Shown here: piece after piece, positions 30,695 through 42,190 of the stretch | Position numbering within the stretch: position 1 is the first letter of the stretch | How the letters are laid out: each line of letters opens with the position of its first letter | Source: Spirometra erinaceieuropaei | Lineage: Eukaryota; Platyhelminthes; Cestoda; Diphyllobothriidea; Diphyllobothriidae | Direction: 5' to 3' | Assembly: GCA_902702965.1 (NCBI GenBank) | Contig: CACRXP010000165.1 | Location: 458,540-522,539, forward strand | Length of the DNA: 64,000 nucleotides | Notes under the pieces: model-generated | The model's database searches: none | What the model saw: the letters and a program-made list of their open reading frames with translations, nothing else | Told to the model about the DNA's origin: nothing | Position numbers and translations under genes: made by a program

Positions 30695-31011
30695 GTAATG
30701 GAGTTCTCCATTATGCTCGACTTCGGTTGTAAAGACCCCTCGAACCTCTGCATTCTGTCCAGTATAACTACGAATGTTGGTTTAGCCGGAAGGAGGGAGG
30801 GTAATTTCTGAAGAGAGGCCTCATTGATGAGAGTACCAGCTGAGCCAGTGCCGATTTCAAACTTCACGGGATGGTGATCAACGGGAAGCGTGATGGTGTA
30901 GGGCGATTGGAGTGGCACGTTGGTCGAAAACATTCGGAGTATCGCCTCGCCATCCCCAGCTGGATTAGGGTAGGTCGCATGCGTGTTAGTATTCGCTCGT
31001 CTTTTGGAGAA
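30695..31011 (-). pseudogene. Gypsy aspartic protease region (active-site Asp lost)
   Basis: The retropepsin-like segment VKFEIGTGSAGTLI follows the nucleocapsid in the same frame. The expected catalytic triplet is D-T-G. Here the codon at 30850-30852 reads GGC (Gly) instead of GAC, so the protease would be inactive. A frameshift near 30700 then moves the reading frame into the RT open frame. Confidence 0.75.
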
Positions 31012-31800
31012 ACACACTCGTTCGATGTGGCCGACTTTCTTGCAAAACTGGCATACCGTCTTCTGGTGTCTACAGTCTGACCACCGAATATGATGCTGAC
31101 CACAACGGTAGCAAGAATGGTAGGTGTTTTGAGGGAGCTGAGGGTCGCTGTCTAGGTGAAAACACAGCAGTGTTGACTAGGGAGGCAGCCATTTCCGATT
31201 CCAAGGATGCTATCACTCCATCGTTTGACTGATTGAGCTGCTGAAGGTCTTGCCGCACGCGCTCCTGATGACTGGCGACATCACAGGCTTTCTCCCACGA
31301 CAAATCCTTCTTCTCTGATAAGAGATTTTCCCGAGCTTTTTCATTGTGCAGACCGACGATCAAGTGCTGAACTAGCATTGCGTGCTCGAAGTTGTCTGCC
31401 TTGATCTCTTTATACCCACAGTCCTGGATGACCAGAGTCAGATTAGTAATAAAATCACTGACACATTGATTGGATTCTTGACGCATTTGATAAAACGATA
31501 GCGACCGAGAAAGACGTTGTCTTTTCCGCCCCACGCTGACTCGAGTTTTGAAAAGGCTGTTTGGTGACTTATAGTCTTTTGAAGATTGAGGGCATCGAAA
31601 AATCGTTGTCTCAACTCTCCGAGATTCGTCCGGAGGAGTTTCAACTTAGATGCGACGTCTAGTACAATCGTGGGTGACAAAATCGGGAGTAGTTCAATAT
31701 AATCCTCAAATGTCTTCCTCCATTGCAACCACGAGTCATTTGAGGGCTTATGGGTGTTCTTTGGCCAGAAAGGTAACGGTGTAGGCAGCAGTGAAGACAT
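31012..31800 (-). pseudogene. Gypsy gag with CCHC nucleocapsid knuckle (frameshifted)
   Basis: The structural polyprotein packages element RNA. It starts at MSSLLPTPLPFWPKN close to the primer-binding site. The capsid-like part shifts frame near 31510 and again near 31140. It resumes as a Cys/His-rich nucleocapsid, CYRCGQHHIRWSDC followed by CQFCKKVGHIERVC; the second is a canonical C-x2-C-x4-H-x4-C knuckle. The two frameshifts mean no full-length Gag can be made. Confidence 0.8.
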
Positions 31801-31808
31801 GTTCGTTA

Positions 31809-31822
31809 GGCTGCGTCGCCAA
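31809..31822 (-). promoter_or_regulatory. Putative primer-binding site of the Gypsy element
   Basis: Directly inside the 5' LTR, the minus strand reads TTGGCGACGCAGCC. Its TGG start is complementary to the CCA end of a tRNA, as required to prime minus-strand synthesis. The tRNA species cannot be named from this alone. Confidence 0.5.
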
Positions 31823-32056
31823 TGTTATGTATGCAAAACAGAAGGGTAATTGGAAACAGGACGTGTACTGAGTACGATAGACAGCACAAGTGAGGAGGCT
31901 TGGGGAAACGACCGTGTATATGGCAAGGGGACTGTCATAGGCTGATGGGTGGCCAATCAGCACAAAGAAGGTGTGAACAGGGGTCATGACCTTGATCGTT
32001 CGCTTGTCACGCGTTTGTGGCATGATGTCCTGACAGCCCGGGCAGGATACGCTGCA
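31823..32056 (-). repeat. 5' LTR of the Gypsy element
   Basis: On the plus strand it starts TGTTATGTATGCAAAAC and ends ACGCTGCA, so it has TG...CA ends in either orientation. It matches 25849-26082 along its full length. It is followed inward, on the minus strand, by the putative primer-binding site. Confidence 0.92.
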
Positions 32057-32059
32057 GGA

Positions 32060-32345
32060 AGTGTTCTCAAAAACGGTGGGACTGGGTGGGTGGTAGTCGT
32101 ATTTGCTATCCACGTGAGGTTTATCGCAGGGACGATGGGGTTGGCGGTTGTGGTCGACGACGGCGGCGGAGCACCAGACGTGAGATCAGCGGTAGTGGCT
32201 GTGATGGCCTCCGTTGTGGGCTGCGAGGGGAGTTGGGGCAGGGGATGCCCAGGGAGGTGTTTGCGTAGGCAGCTGGTGAAGCTGTCGGGTTGTTGTTGTA
32301 CTGGATATGAAGGTATCCGGCAAGGTCCGTCCACACACGAATTGT
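32060..32345 (-). mobile_element. 3' end of the RTE-like LINE family (copy D)
   Basis: The minus strand encodes WTDLAGYLHIQYNNNPTASP followed by a Pro/Ser/Thr-rich tail. It resembles the end of the RTE-like family, where a C2H2-like finger is followed by a GLIGHLR-type block and a low-complexity tail. It lies between the Gypsy 5' LTR and the Penelope-like element. The rest of this copy is absent. Confidence 0.5.
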
Positions 32346-32542
32346 TTTTTGGCAGTATGGGTACGTTGGAAGCGTTTGGGAGTTGGTGCTGTATGCAGAT
32401 GTTTGTTACTCGCGAACTACTCTTTTGGCTTTGTCAGCGGCGATCCGGCTGGCCTATTGCTGATACAGTACTCACCATTGCCGTCCAGGAGGCTGGTCCT
32501 AAGCGAGGTCCTCCCTGGTTTCCGTGTTGATTTATAGTTGCA

Positions 32543-33620
32543 TGAAAGTTTTCAGAGTGCTGATAGAAGCGAACAGGCGAGTTCCAGGTAGCAGTTCAGA
32601 AGAATCGGCCCTAGCCCGATTCTACGGTTTCCCAAAAGTGCACAAAGAGGGCGTTCCTCTCCGGCCTATCGTATCACTAAAGGGCACTCTAACCTACGGA
32701 CTGGAAAAGTGGCTGTTCCAACGTCTCAAGTTTCTGACCTCCGATTCGAACACCACTGTCAGCTCGTCAACGCAATTCTTGGAGAAACTTAAAGGAGTAA
32801 GTCTCCTGCCAAGCCATATCATGGTTTCCTTTGATGTCACGTCCCTTTTTACTTCTATCCCGCAGGACCTGGCAGTCGAGACCATCGAACTACTCCTACG
32901 AGAGAAATACGACAAAACGGAGAATCGCCTCGGACACGCCCAAATCATCCAGCTCCTGAAGTTCTGTCTCAAGACGTACTTTACGTTCGACGGAACAGTC
33001 TACGAGCAGGTGAAGGGAACGCCAATGGGTTCGCCGATTTCGGGACTCATAGCCGAGGCGGTCCTACAACGGCTGGAGTCGCTGGTTTTCCGACACCACA
33101 GACCGAAATTTTGGGCTCGGTATGTGGATGACACCTTCGTCGTCATCGAACGGGATCAGGTGCTGACGTTCAAAGAACAACTCAACGCCGTATTCCCGGA
33201 CATCCAATTTACGATGGAGGAGGAGGAAAACAATCAGCTGGCCTTCCTGGATGTCCTCGTCTGCCGCAAAGATTGTGGTGGCCTAAAAACCAAAGTGTTC
33301 AGGAAAGCGACAAATACGACGCAAATACTGAACTTCAATAGCAACCACGCGATCAGTCACAAACGCAGTTGCGTAAGGGCGCTATACCGGCGCGTTGAGA
33401 CGCACTGCAGTGAAATGGAAGGCAAGGTTGCTGAACTACAATATCTTCGACGAGTAATGAGAGCCAATGGTTACCCGCGCAGCTTTGTCAACCAGTGCAT
33501 ACGAAAAGGACACCAGAGACCAAATCCAACCGGACCCAAATTTTGGCGGGCTCTTCCGTACGTGAAGAACGTCTCGGAAGCCGTCAGTCGTCTTCTCACT
33601 CCACTTGGAGTTGGGTTGCA
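32543..33620 (+). CDS. Penelope-like reverse transcriptase domain
   Basis: The open frame (ATG upstream at 32524) has all catalytic motifs of a Penelope-type RT: FDVTSLFTSIP, GTPMGSPIS, YVDDTF and LAFLDVLVCR. The thumb-like part follows with HKRSCVRALYRRVETHC and LRRVMRANGYP. True family homology ends near 33617 at LLTPLGVG, and the remaining residues to the stop at 33795 are out of frame. The upstream methionine is in non-element sequence, so the start is arbitrary. Confidence 0.88.
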
Positions 33621-34295
33621 CACAGGCCGGAAGCAACCATTAGGCGCCAAGTCATGGGGCCAAAAGACCCGCTGCCACGGCAGGACACGTCTGGAGTCAT
33701 TTACCGGCTCTGGTGTAGTTGCGAACAAAGCAATTATGTCGGAGAAACTGGGAGATTACTCCGTACGCGAATTGCCGAGCACGCAGCAGCAGTGAGGCGG
33801 GGAGACGCTAACTCTCAAGTGGCGGCACACTCGACGGGACCCGGGCATATTTTCAAATTTCAAGAGGCCGAAATCCTCGCAAGGGGTGACAACCCCGTGA
33901 GCCGCGAGCTGCTCGAGTCATGGTTCTCAGGCCCGCAATCCATCAACAAGCACAATGATCTCCCGGTACCCTATTGCGTACTGCGATTTTCCCTGGGCAG
34001 GAGAATCAGTCACGTGGGGAGGGCGCGGGCGAGCAATCATCACGGTGACAGTGAGCCAGTTTGCCGAGCAATCGTCACACCAGCATCCAGCACGGATGAC
34101 GAAATCGCGGCAATTAACGACTCGGATCCGGACCGACAAGCCACCACCGCATCAATTACGGCCGCAGCGGTGATTACGAGGACTGTTAATTGCAGTGCGC
34201 ATGCGGTCCCACGGCAGCCACGTGCTATAAATACTGCACTCCTGGTGCCACAATCACCTTTATCTGCTAATGTCTCTGATGATGGATTCGAGTAA
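33620..34295 (+). CDS. Penelope-like GIY-YIG endonuclease and C-terminal tail
   Basis: In the frame after the shift: SGVIYRLWCSCEQSNYVGET with GRLLRTRIAEH is the GIY-YIG core (IY...YVG, then the catalytic Arg). A Cys pair (CSC) and HSTGPGHIFKF follow, then ELLESWFSGPQSINKHNDLP with the catalytic Glu and the conserved Asn. All key residues are present. The tail up to the stop at 34293-34295 is Ala/Ser-rich and not conserved, and the stop codon lies inside the candidate ribozyme. Confidence 0.88.
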
Positions 34296-34320
34296 GGATC
34301 CGAAACGTCAGGCAAATAAA
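34259..34320 (+). ncRNA. Candidate hammerhead ribozyme at the Penelope-like element 3' end
   Basis: CTGATGA (34276-34282), a short stem-loop (GGAT...ATCC) and GAAAC-GTC (34302-34309) have the order of a hammerhead core, with predicted cleavage after 34309. TTTATCTGC (34259-34267) can pair with GCAAATAAA (34312-34320) and TCT with AGG, giving an interrupted stem I. Stem III is only two pairs (AC/GT), as reported for minimal Penelope hammerheads. The first stem II pair is mismatched, so activity is uncertain. Carriage of hammerheads by Penelope-like elements is established; this call is by eye. Confidence 0.5.
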
Positions 34321-34400
34321 TTCGTTGTTCCGGTGATCGCATCTTCATCTTCTGAGTTTTCAGCGTGTCGTGGTAGTATCGTTTTTATGCGTAGCGTTGG

Positions 34401-37400
34401 CTAGAACCAGTAGCGACACCACCGTAGATCTGTCGCATTGGGACGGCAATCGTCATGTATCCTCATGTGGTGGCCGTTCCAGTGCAGTTTTAGTTGTCTC
34501 AGCATGGCGTGGATGTTGAGAATTACGTTTCGCATGAGCACGCCTGCGTCCGTGATCCCATCCTGCCATCTCAGATTTAACAGTCCCCGGAGGCAACTTA
34601 GGTGGAAGGGATTGAGTTTATTTACCTGTTTCTCGTAGACTATCCAGATCTTCGCCTCGTAAGGCAACATTGTCAGGGTGACAGCTTCGTGCATTCCGAG
34701 TTTAAGGTTGAGGTGGAAACAAAGACGATTCCAAAGGGAGGCCTGAAACTGGTCGAAAAAACGGTCGGCTTTAAAAACCCGCTGTGCTCATTTGTGCTCG
34801 AGTTTGATGCTGTGTGATGATTTATTGGCAAAATAGGCAAATTTGTTCACTTTTGATTTGGGTACCGTTGGCGGTGGTGCGAAATTTTTCGTATTCAGTT
34901 TTGGGCGGCGGCTGGCGCATGATCGCAATGTTTGCCATATTGACGGTCAGCCCGAATTTTACGCATCCGGAGGCGAAGAGGTTCACGCTCTGTTACACAA
35001 AGGTTTCTGTTGTGGCATTGAAAGCACAGTCGTCAGCAAAGATAAGTTCATTGGAACTGGATGTTGACATCCGCGTGGGTGCTTGCATTTTTCGGATGTT
35101 GAGAAGCCGCTTGTCGGACTCATATACGACGTCGATCTCAGGGGGCATGTCACGGCAGGCGTCCACCGACAACTCGACCGTGGCATCCGATGAAGTCCAT
35201 CGTGTGTTCCACAGCAAGATGAAGCAGGCGCGGTGACTTGCGCGTGATTCATCACATAGCCAATGTAGAGCGTGTAGCATCCACCGCACTCTCTACTGCT
35301 CCCCCACCCTGGGCTCGGCGTCAAGACATAGTCAAGAGGACCGACGGCGAGGGAGGACGCAGGTGGATGGCACAGTCCAGCCCGCACCTTGGTAACCCAT
35401 TGTACACCCCAAGGCGTCCACCGATACGACTGAGGACACAGGACTGAAAGGTGTAGGAAAGAGTATACATCCACAAATCACTTTCTTGGCCACTGCGAAC
35501 GTTTCTGTGGATGTACCATTATTCTTTACGCGCACCATCATTCCGTCGCAGTCTTGACGCCCATGTGCGCAAATTGTTCATAACAACCGAATTCCTGTAA
35601 GATTTTCCGGTGCCTATAGCGTTTCATGGCGTCGAACTCTCGTCAGGTCGACGAATATTGTGTAGAGGCTGATATGCATTTCTTGATACTTCCTCTGCAG
35701 GTGGCCGGTTGCAGAGATCGTGTAGGTGATTTCGCGGTCTCGTTGGAAACCACACAGGCCTTTCGCAAGAATTCCGTGTCCCAGATGATCGTCGAGACGA
35801 TTGAGATAGATACGAGCAAAGATTTTCTAGGTAATATTGGACAACGAGATTCCTCTGTGATTTCACGAAGTTGCCGGTTTCCTGCGCGCTTGTAGAAATG
35901 GACAATGCTCCCGTCCTTAAAATCCTATACAACTTCTCATTGACGTCACATCTGGAGTATCGTTGCAAGTTTGTCCAACAGCCGAGGGTCGTTATGTCTG
36001 AAAACTTCGGCCGGTATTGCATCGGATCCCGGCGCCTTCATGTTGACGAACTGTTACACGGCTTTGACGGATTCTGAAAGGGATAGTAGACGGTCCAGCT
36101 CACTGTCCGTTTGCACTTGGAGAAGCCGGTCAATGGCTGCATCGGAGATTGTGGAAGGGTGATTGAGGACGCGCATGAAGTGCTCAGTCCAGCCTTTCAA
36201 AATTTTAGACTTCTCCTTGAGGAGTGTCATGCCCTCGGAGCTGAGAGGAAACGAGGTTCATTTGGTTGTGAGTTCGTAGACTGTCCTGATTAATATAAAG
36301 CAAATCTTCGTTTCATTGCAGTCTGCAAATCCTTGGATTCCCCTGGTCTTGTGATCCACCCCACATTCCCCATCTCCTGCAGCCGTCGCTGTAGAAGACG
36401 GCGGCACTTGTAGAAGTGCGCTTCGTCTGTGTAGGCCCATCAGTTGATGTAGGTATTGAGCAACTTTTTTTTATCACGGCGACCAGATCGGTGATCTGTC
36501 TGCTATTTCCGTCAAAATAGTACTGGCGTTGGCGATATGCGCGACCCAGAGCACTCTTAATAGTAAATTTCGTTATTTGTTTGACACCACTGTGCCTCCG
36601 AGGCAGCTTTATGGTTCGCAGCCTGCAATTCCCACAGGCGCTTGGCCGGTTGATTACTGGGCTCGAAATAGCAAGCGGATAAGATCGACAGAACAGTAGT
36701 TGACTTATCAGATGTTCGCTTGCCTTTCAGTCTCCTGCGAGGTTGCAAACGGAACACAACCTTGAAGAAGACGAGGCTTTGATCCGTCCAGCCGTCGGCA
36801 CCACAGGACTCCTTGGTTACCAGGACGCCCTGTAGATCTCGCCTTCAAAAGAGAACGTGGTCCATAATCTGTAAGCGTCGCGATCGGGAATACATCGACG
36901 TTGACTTCTCACGGGCCACATGATGAAGAAAGTTGGTGAACGTGGGGAGGCGGAGGGAGAAGAAGGAGGGGAATAGGAGCAGCGGGCGGCGTTCTGTGCG
37001 TATCTGAAGGAGGAAACTGTGGTTGTAGTCGTCGATGAGGCTCGAAAATGTGGTCCTGCCTGGTCAGCAAATTATCACCTTCGTACTATCATTGATTTTA
37101 GCAGGCCTAATGTTACTTACAGAACTTTCAGTCTGAGGTGCTTCGCGGCCTGCCATGGCTATGATTCACAATTGCGTTAGGCTTCGGGTTTTACGGTTAG
37201 GAATAGGGTTCACGGTTAGGGTAGGTTGGTCACTTGTCACCCGCTTCCTATAGCTTCCAGCTACGGCTTACGTCCGATGGGTCACATTCCTGAGAGGTTT
37301 AGTTTCGATGAGCTTGACGAGCCAATCGCCTATATTCTTCGTGGAATTGGTTTTTACTTCTTATCTGCAGTAGACTTTTGTACTGCGCGCTGTTTACGCT

Positions 37401-37830
37401 GAAATTTCGGTACCCACTAAAACAAACTGGTGCTTTGACACATAATACCCAAGGTTCCTCTTTGCTTTCGCACGTTCTTCACTGTTTTCCCGCAGCCCCA
37501 TTCATAAAGCTCGTTTTATCACGGTTTCCGTATTGAGCACACCGAACTTGCCCATTTCCCAGAAGGACCTCGTTTTCGAGCCTTGCCCAATCGCCGAGTT
37601 CAGGGAGGTCCAACATTCCCTGTCATACAGCGTGGTCTGCCCCGTCGAAGCCACCAAGGACAATAAGGTTGTTCGCCTTCGGTACAGACGATAGGAGAAC
37701 TTCCAGGTCCTCGTAGAATTTGTTTGTCTCATCGAATTTGGTCATTGGGGCGGCGTAGGCGCTGATGATTGTGATGCATTCTTTTCCCCGGGAGACAAGC
37801 GCGGATGATGAGGCCCTGTTAGTGATTAAT
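34401..37830 (-). mobile_element. RTE-like LINE, long degenerate copy (A)
   Basis: Pieces of endonuclease and RT are found in order on the minus strand in shifting frames. The endonuclease start is ECITIISAYAAPMT then DETNKFYEDLEVLL (37790-37690). Its end is VLVTKESCGADGWTDQSLVF then RLQPRRRLKGKR (about 36840-36720). A linker follows, then RT blocks KLYRILRTGALSIS (35930) and NELIFADDCAFNATTE (about 35040, the FADD box). The C-terminus is KLNPFHLSCLRGLLNLRWQD (34694-34401). Stops and frameshifts are frequent throughout. The combination resembles RTE/BovB-type LINEs; the clade name is tentative. Confidence 0.82.
37186..37227. repeat. Degenerate telomere-like (TTAGGG) run
   Basis: GGTTAGGAATAGGG, CACGGTTAGGG and similar units occur within 42 bp. 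TTAGGG is the usual animal telomere unit. The run is inside the RTE-like copy A and is too degenerate for a real telomere. Confidence 0.35.
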
Positions 37831-37839
37831 GAATTTGAA

Positions 37840-38012
37840 TAGAACTGGCATGTTCAATCAAAGTGGCCATTTCTGTTTTGTTAGCCATCGTCAGCCAGGT
37901 GTGGAGGAGGACCTGAGATTTGAACCCGGGGTCATTTGTCTTGAGTCTAAGGATATACCACTGCGCCAGGGGTCCGTTGTCCCGTCGGTTGTGACCGGAA
38001 ATATTAATTATA
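37840..38012 (-). mobile_element. tRNA-headed SINE 2 (truncated)
   Basis: On the minus strand: leader TAATATTTCCGGTCACAACC, head GACCCCTGGCGCAGTGGTAT with A-box-like TGGCGCAGTGG and B-box-like GGGTTCAAATC, then the shared body CTGGCTGACGATGGCTAACA and AATGGCCA. The tail is missing; the element stops near 37840 at the end of the RTE-like copy A. Confidence 0.78.
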
Positions 38013-38124
38013 GTACATGGGTGCTCAAAGATTGGGTTACGGAACGTGCTTGTCTCGCAAGCAGTTGCATAGCGACTAGTAGTACGGAATGTCCCGTAAC
38101 CTAATCAGTGAATGTCCACCCACC

Positions 38125-38420
38125 ATAATTAATATTCCCGGTCACAACTGACAGAAAAGCAGGCCTGTGGCTCAATGGTGGAACGACAGACTCAAAGACC
38201 AAAGATCCCAGGTTCGAACATCAGGTGCTACACCTCTGGGGTCAGGCTTGACTGGCTGATAACGCTAACAAATGAGACATGGTCATTTGAGCCTCACATG
38301 ACTATGTCGGCCTCAACTTATCTACCTATACCACTAGTAGCCATGAGGCCAAGTAAGAGTCTAAGGGCAAAACGGGACGAGTACTTTCCATAGCCTGATC
38401 GGTGAGCGCCTTCTATGATG
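38125..38420 (+). mobile_element. tRNA-headed SINE 3
   Basis: Leader TAATTAATATTCCCGGTCAC, head GGCCTGTGGCTCAATGGTGG with A box TGGCTCAATGG and B box GGTTCGAAC, body GACTGGCTGATAACGCTAAC and tail GATCGGTGAGCGCC. It faces away from SINE 2 (head to head). Another leader (ATTAATATACCCGATGG) starts at 38421, suggesting a further, decayed tandem copy. Confidence 0.78.
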
Positions 38421-40225
38421 ATTAATATACCCGATGGTAACCGGCAGGTCAACGACTCCGCCTCAAAGACGACAGCTGCTAATGCATGCCAGGGTATGTA
38501 GAATCTGACCGACATGGCATTCCCTTCTATCCTTCCGTCACGGTGAGCCACCACTAAGACCCAAAACATCTCACCTCCGGTACCCATCACAACACGATAC
38601 ACAACTCCCTCACGAAGACGCCTATCTATCTCTCCGTCTGCGGCAACAAACACTACGACAATCCTACCCCTCACAATTCATTTCGTCTGACGAAGGGCTA
38701 GTATAATCAGCTTGAGCATTCACGAGAAAATCGCTACTTTTCGAAGAGCCTTTTCCATTCCATACATGTGAAAATATGCATATGCAATAGAGCTATCCAC
38801 GCAGTCTTGAACTCGCAGTCAGTATCGAGGAGAAGGCAAATCAGTTACTAGCACCCTTTGTCCAGAAGACGATTGATTCACCTATATACAGCATGTGGTT
38901 TCGGAGGTAAGTATAGTAGACGAAAACAGCGCCAAAACGGTAAAATTGGCAGTACAGTATTTGAAAAAAGTTTGGTGTAATGGCTGCTGCTGTTTCCCGT
39001 GTATGACGCGTCTACGCACGTATCAATACCCTAGTCTGGAGTGACACACGCCGTCCCCGCGCGCGATTGGTACGTCGACCACAAGGAGCAACCAGGCCAT
39101 AGGCCTCCAAAGGCACGCCGGGGACAGATAAAAACTCAGAAAGGAAATGATGCAGGCTAAAGCATACTCCATAACCATCAAGTCAGCTCGCTATTTTAAC
39201 TGCAAGACTTTCGGGGAAGACTTTCAAAAGCATCTAAAGGGACCACTTACGACAGAAATTCAAAGAGTCGAATATGCAAGTCGCAGATGCTTGATTCAAA
39301 GGTCCTATTAATAAATAAAAACTATTTACTACCGCCGTAAGGGGAACCAACGGGCAAATGTTCCACCAACTTTGTTTGCGATGATTAACAGGCTTTGTTG
39401 AGTCGGAACAGAGAGATGAGATAAATCTGAAAAGTAATATCTGAGTGTCCATAACTCAAAGGCTCTCGTGCATGCGAATGTGTGAACACCGAGACTGTCC
39501 ATTCTCAAAAGGGGTCCGATTATAGCACTGGAAACGTTAACATACGTGCCTTCGCGGAACCACTGGAAAAAAATTATCTGCCCAAGTAGTTGACCTCTTT
39601 TGGTCAGCCATCTGCGGCCGTTGGAGTTTCCTGCACGAAACCGACGCAGCGTTTGTGGCGGTATCAAAAGATGGACTCTGAACTACTTTGGCCGCCAATA
39701 AATCAACCAATTACCGGCTCTAGAGAGCACCAAATGACGGCCCCTCAAAATAGCGAATATTCCTGACAGAAGCACACCTTGGTATCGCCTTAAGGAAAAC
39801 CACCCGAAGTTCATGAAGCTAAGGAAGTTTGTTTTTCTACGAAAGGTTAGTGACACGGACCTACTTTACTGGCTAGAACTGTGGTTAAACTAACAGATTT
39901 GTCTGCTCCGACAGACACGTTGAGTAACCGTTCCCAAAGTTATTGGAAGCATAGAAAAGGGAGCGATTGATGCCTGCTGCGCGAAGAAATTCCATGAAAT
40001 GCAGCGAGATGAATATTCGAAGTCCCGAAGGACACACTCCCTAACACTTTTAGAAGCACAGAATTAACAGTCCCAAACGCGTGACGATGAGGCTGTCTGA
40101 TCCAGTGAAACGAATGCTGAACAAACTCAGAAGACTCTCTGAACGTACATCCTGTATTGTTACAAAACATGCTCAAGTATGTACAGGTCGGATAGGACAG
40201 GGGAGGCGGATGATGGGGGTTGATT
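38421..40225. other. No recognised gene between SINE 3 and ZCCHC10-like gene
   Basis: Open frames at 38318-38674 and 39329-39667 (minus) are open for over 100 codons but match no family I recognise. Confidence 0.5.
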
Positions 40226-41539
<1,314 letters not shown>

Positions 41540-42190
41540 CTAACGGGTTAAGGGAACTTCAATGGGCTCGCTAATGTCAAGGCTACTGTTCACGCTCGCA
41601 ATCCCAAAATGTGGTTTCGCTACGTGGATGACATCTTTGCCACCATAACTGTGAAGTCGAATGACAGCATCAGAGACTGAATGGTGTCTTCCAGATATAA
41701 AATTTGCTCGCTAAGGGGCAGTATCAGACGGCGTGCCACTTCTGGGTGTGGACCTACAAAGGCAAAGTGATTCTGGCCTCATAACAAGTGCTTCTAGGAA
41801 AGGATCTAGTGCCAGGATCGTCCCGAATTATGAAAGCAATCGTCTTACAGTTCACAAGAAAGTTACGTCCGAATTCTCTTCCGCAGAACCTATCGCTTCG
41901 CGAAAGGGACGATCTGCTTTGGAAAGAAAATGTTTACTTATGTTCGTTGTTCCGGTCCTATGTCTATGTTGGCCATATGGGTCGACGCCCAGGTAGTCGC
42001 GTTAGCAAGCGCGAACTCACTGTCCGCCGACTTGACCCCCAGTTCCTCGTCTTTGCGCGTGCACCCGAAAGTGACCACAAACCCGGTAAGAAAGATACTA
42101 CGGTTGTCGCCATGGTCTACAAGAAAACAAGACAGAGACTTTCTCGAGGAGTCATATTCCAATGCGGACAGTGTCAACCGCTGAACTCAC
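41540..42190 (+). mobile_element. Penelope-like element 3, relic
   Basis: Two decayed blocks in the right order. GTSMGSLMS followed by MWFRYVDDIFATI (41621-41638 encodes YVDDIF) is the catalytic RT region. YVYVGHMGRRPGSRV and LTVRRLDPQFLVFA with ESDHK near 41957-42084 is the GIY-YIG core with Glu-Thr changed to His-Met. Frames differ between blocks, and the intervening RT end is unrecognisable. Confidence 0.7.

Larger units (their letters stand above)
25849..32056 (-). mobile_element. Ty3/Gypsy LTR retrotransposon, inactivated, with nested LINE
   Basis: The element is bounded by two 234-bp direct LTRs that differ at about a dozen positions by eye (about 95% identical). On the minus strand the order is LTR, primer-binding site, gag with CCHC knuckle, protease, RT, RNase H, integrase, C-terminal region, LTR, which is the Ty3/Gypsy order. 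Several frameshifts and stops interrupt gag and pol, and catalytic residues are lost in protease and integrase. A CR1-like LINE (about 27575-29177, opposite strand) lies between RNase H and integrase. A 5-bp flank pair (GGTAG on the left, GGAAG on the right) may be a decayed target duplication. A CsRn1/Kabuki-type relationship is possible but unproven. Confidence 0.93.
32543..34345 (+). mobile_element. Penelope-like element 1, 5'-truncated, one main frameshift
   Basis: A Penelope-like retroelement encodes an RT fused to a GIY-YIG endonuclease. The RT runs uninterrupted from about 32543: ARFYGFPKVHKEGVPLRPIV, SFDVTSLFTSIP (motif A), GTPMGSPISGLIAEAVLQRL and ARYVDDTFVVIE (catalytic YVDD) are intact. 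The N-terminal part seen in copy 2 is missing. Near 33617 the frame shifts and continues as RPEATIRRQVMGPKDPLP, then the endonuclease, ending at 34295. A candidate hammerhead motif and the element's 3' end follow. This is the best preserved mobile element in the window. Confidence 0.92.

Noticed and set aside
38318..38674. 118-codon minus-strand open frame overlapping the SINE 3 tail
   Set aside because: It overlaps SINE sequence and has no recognisable domain.
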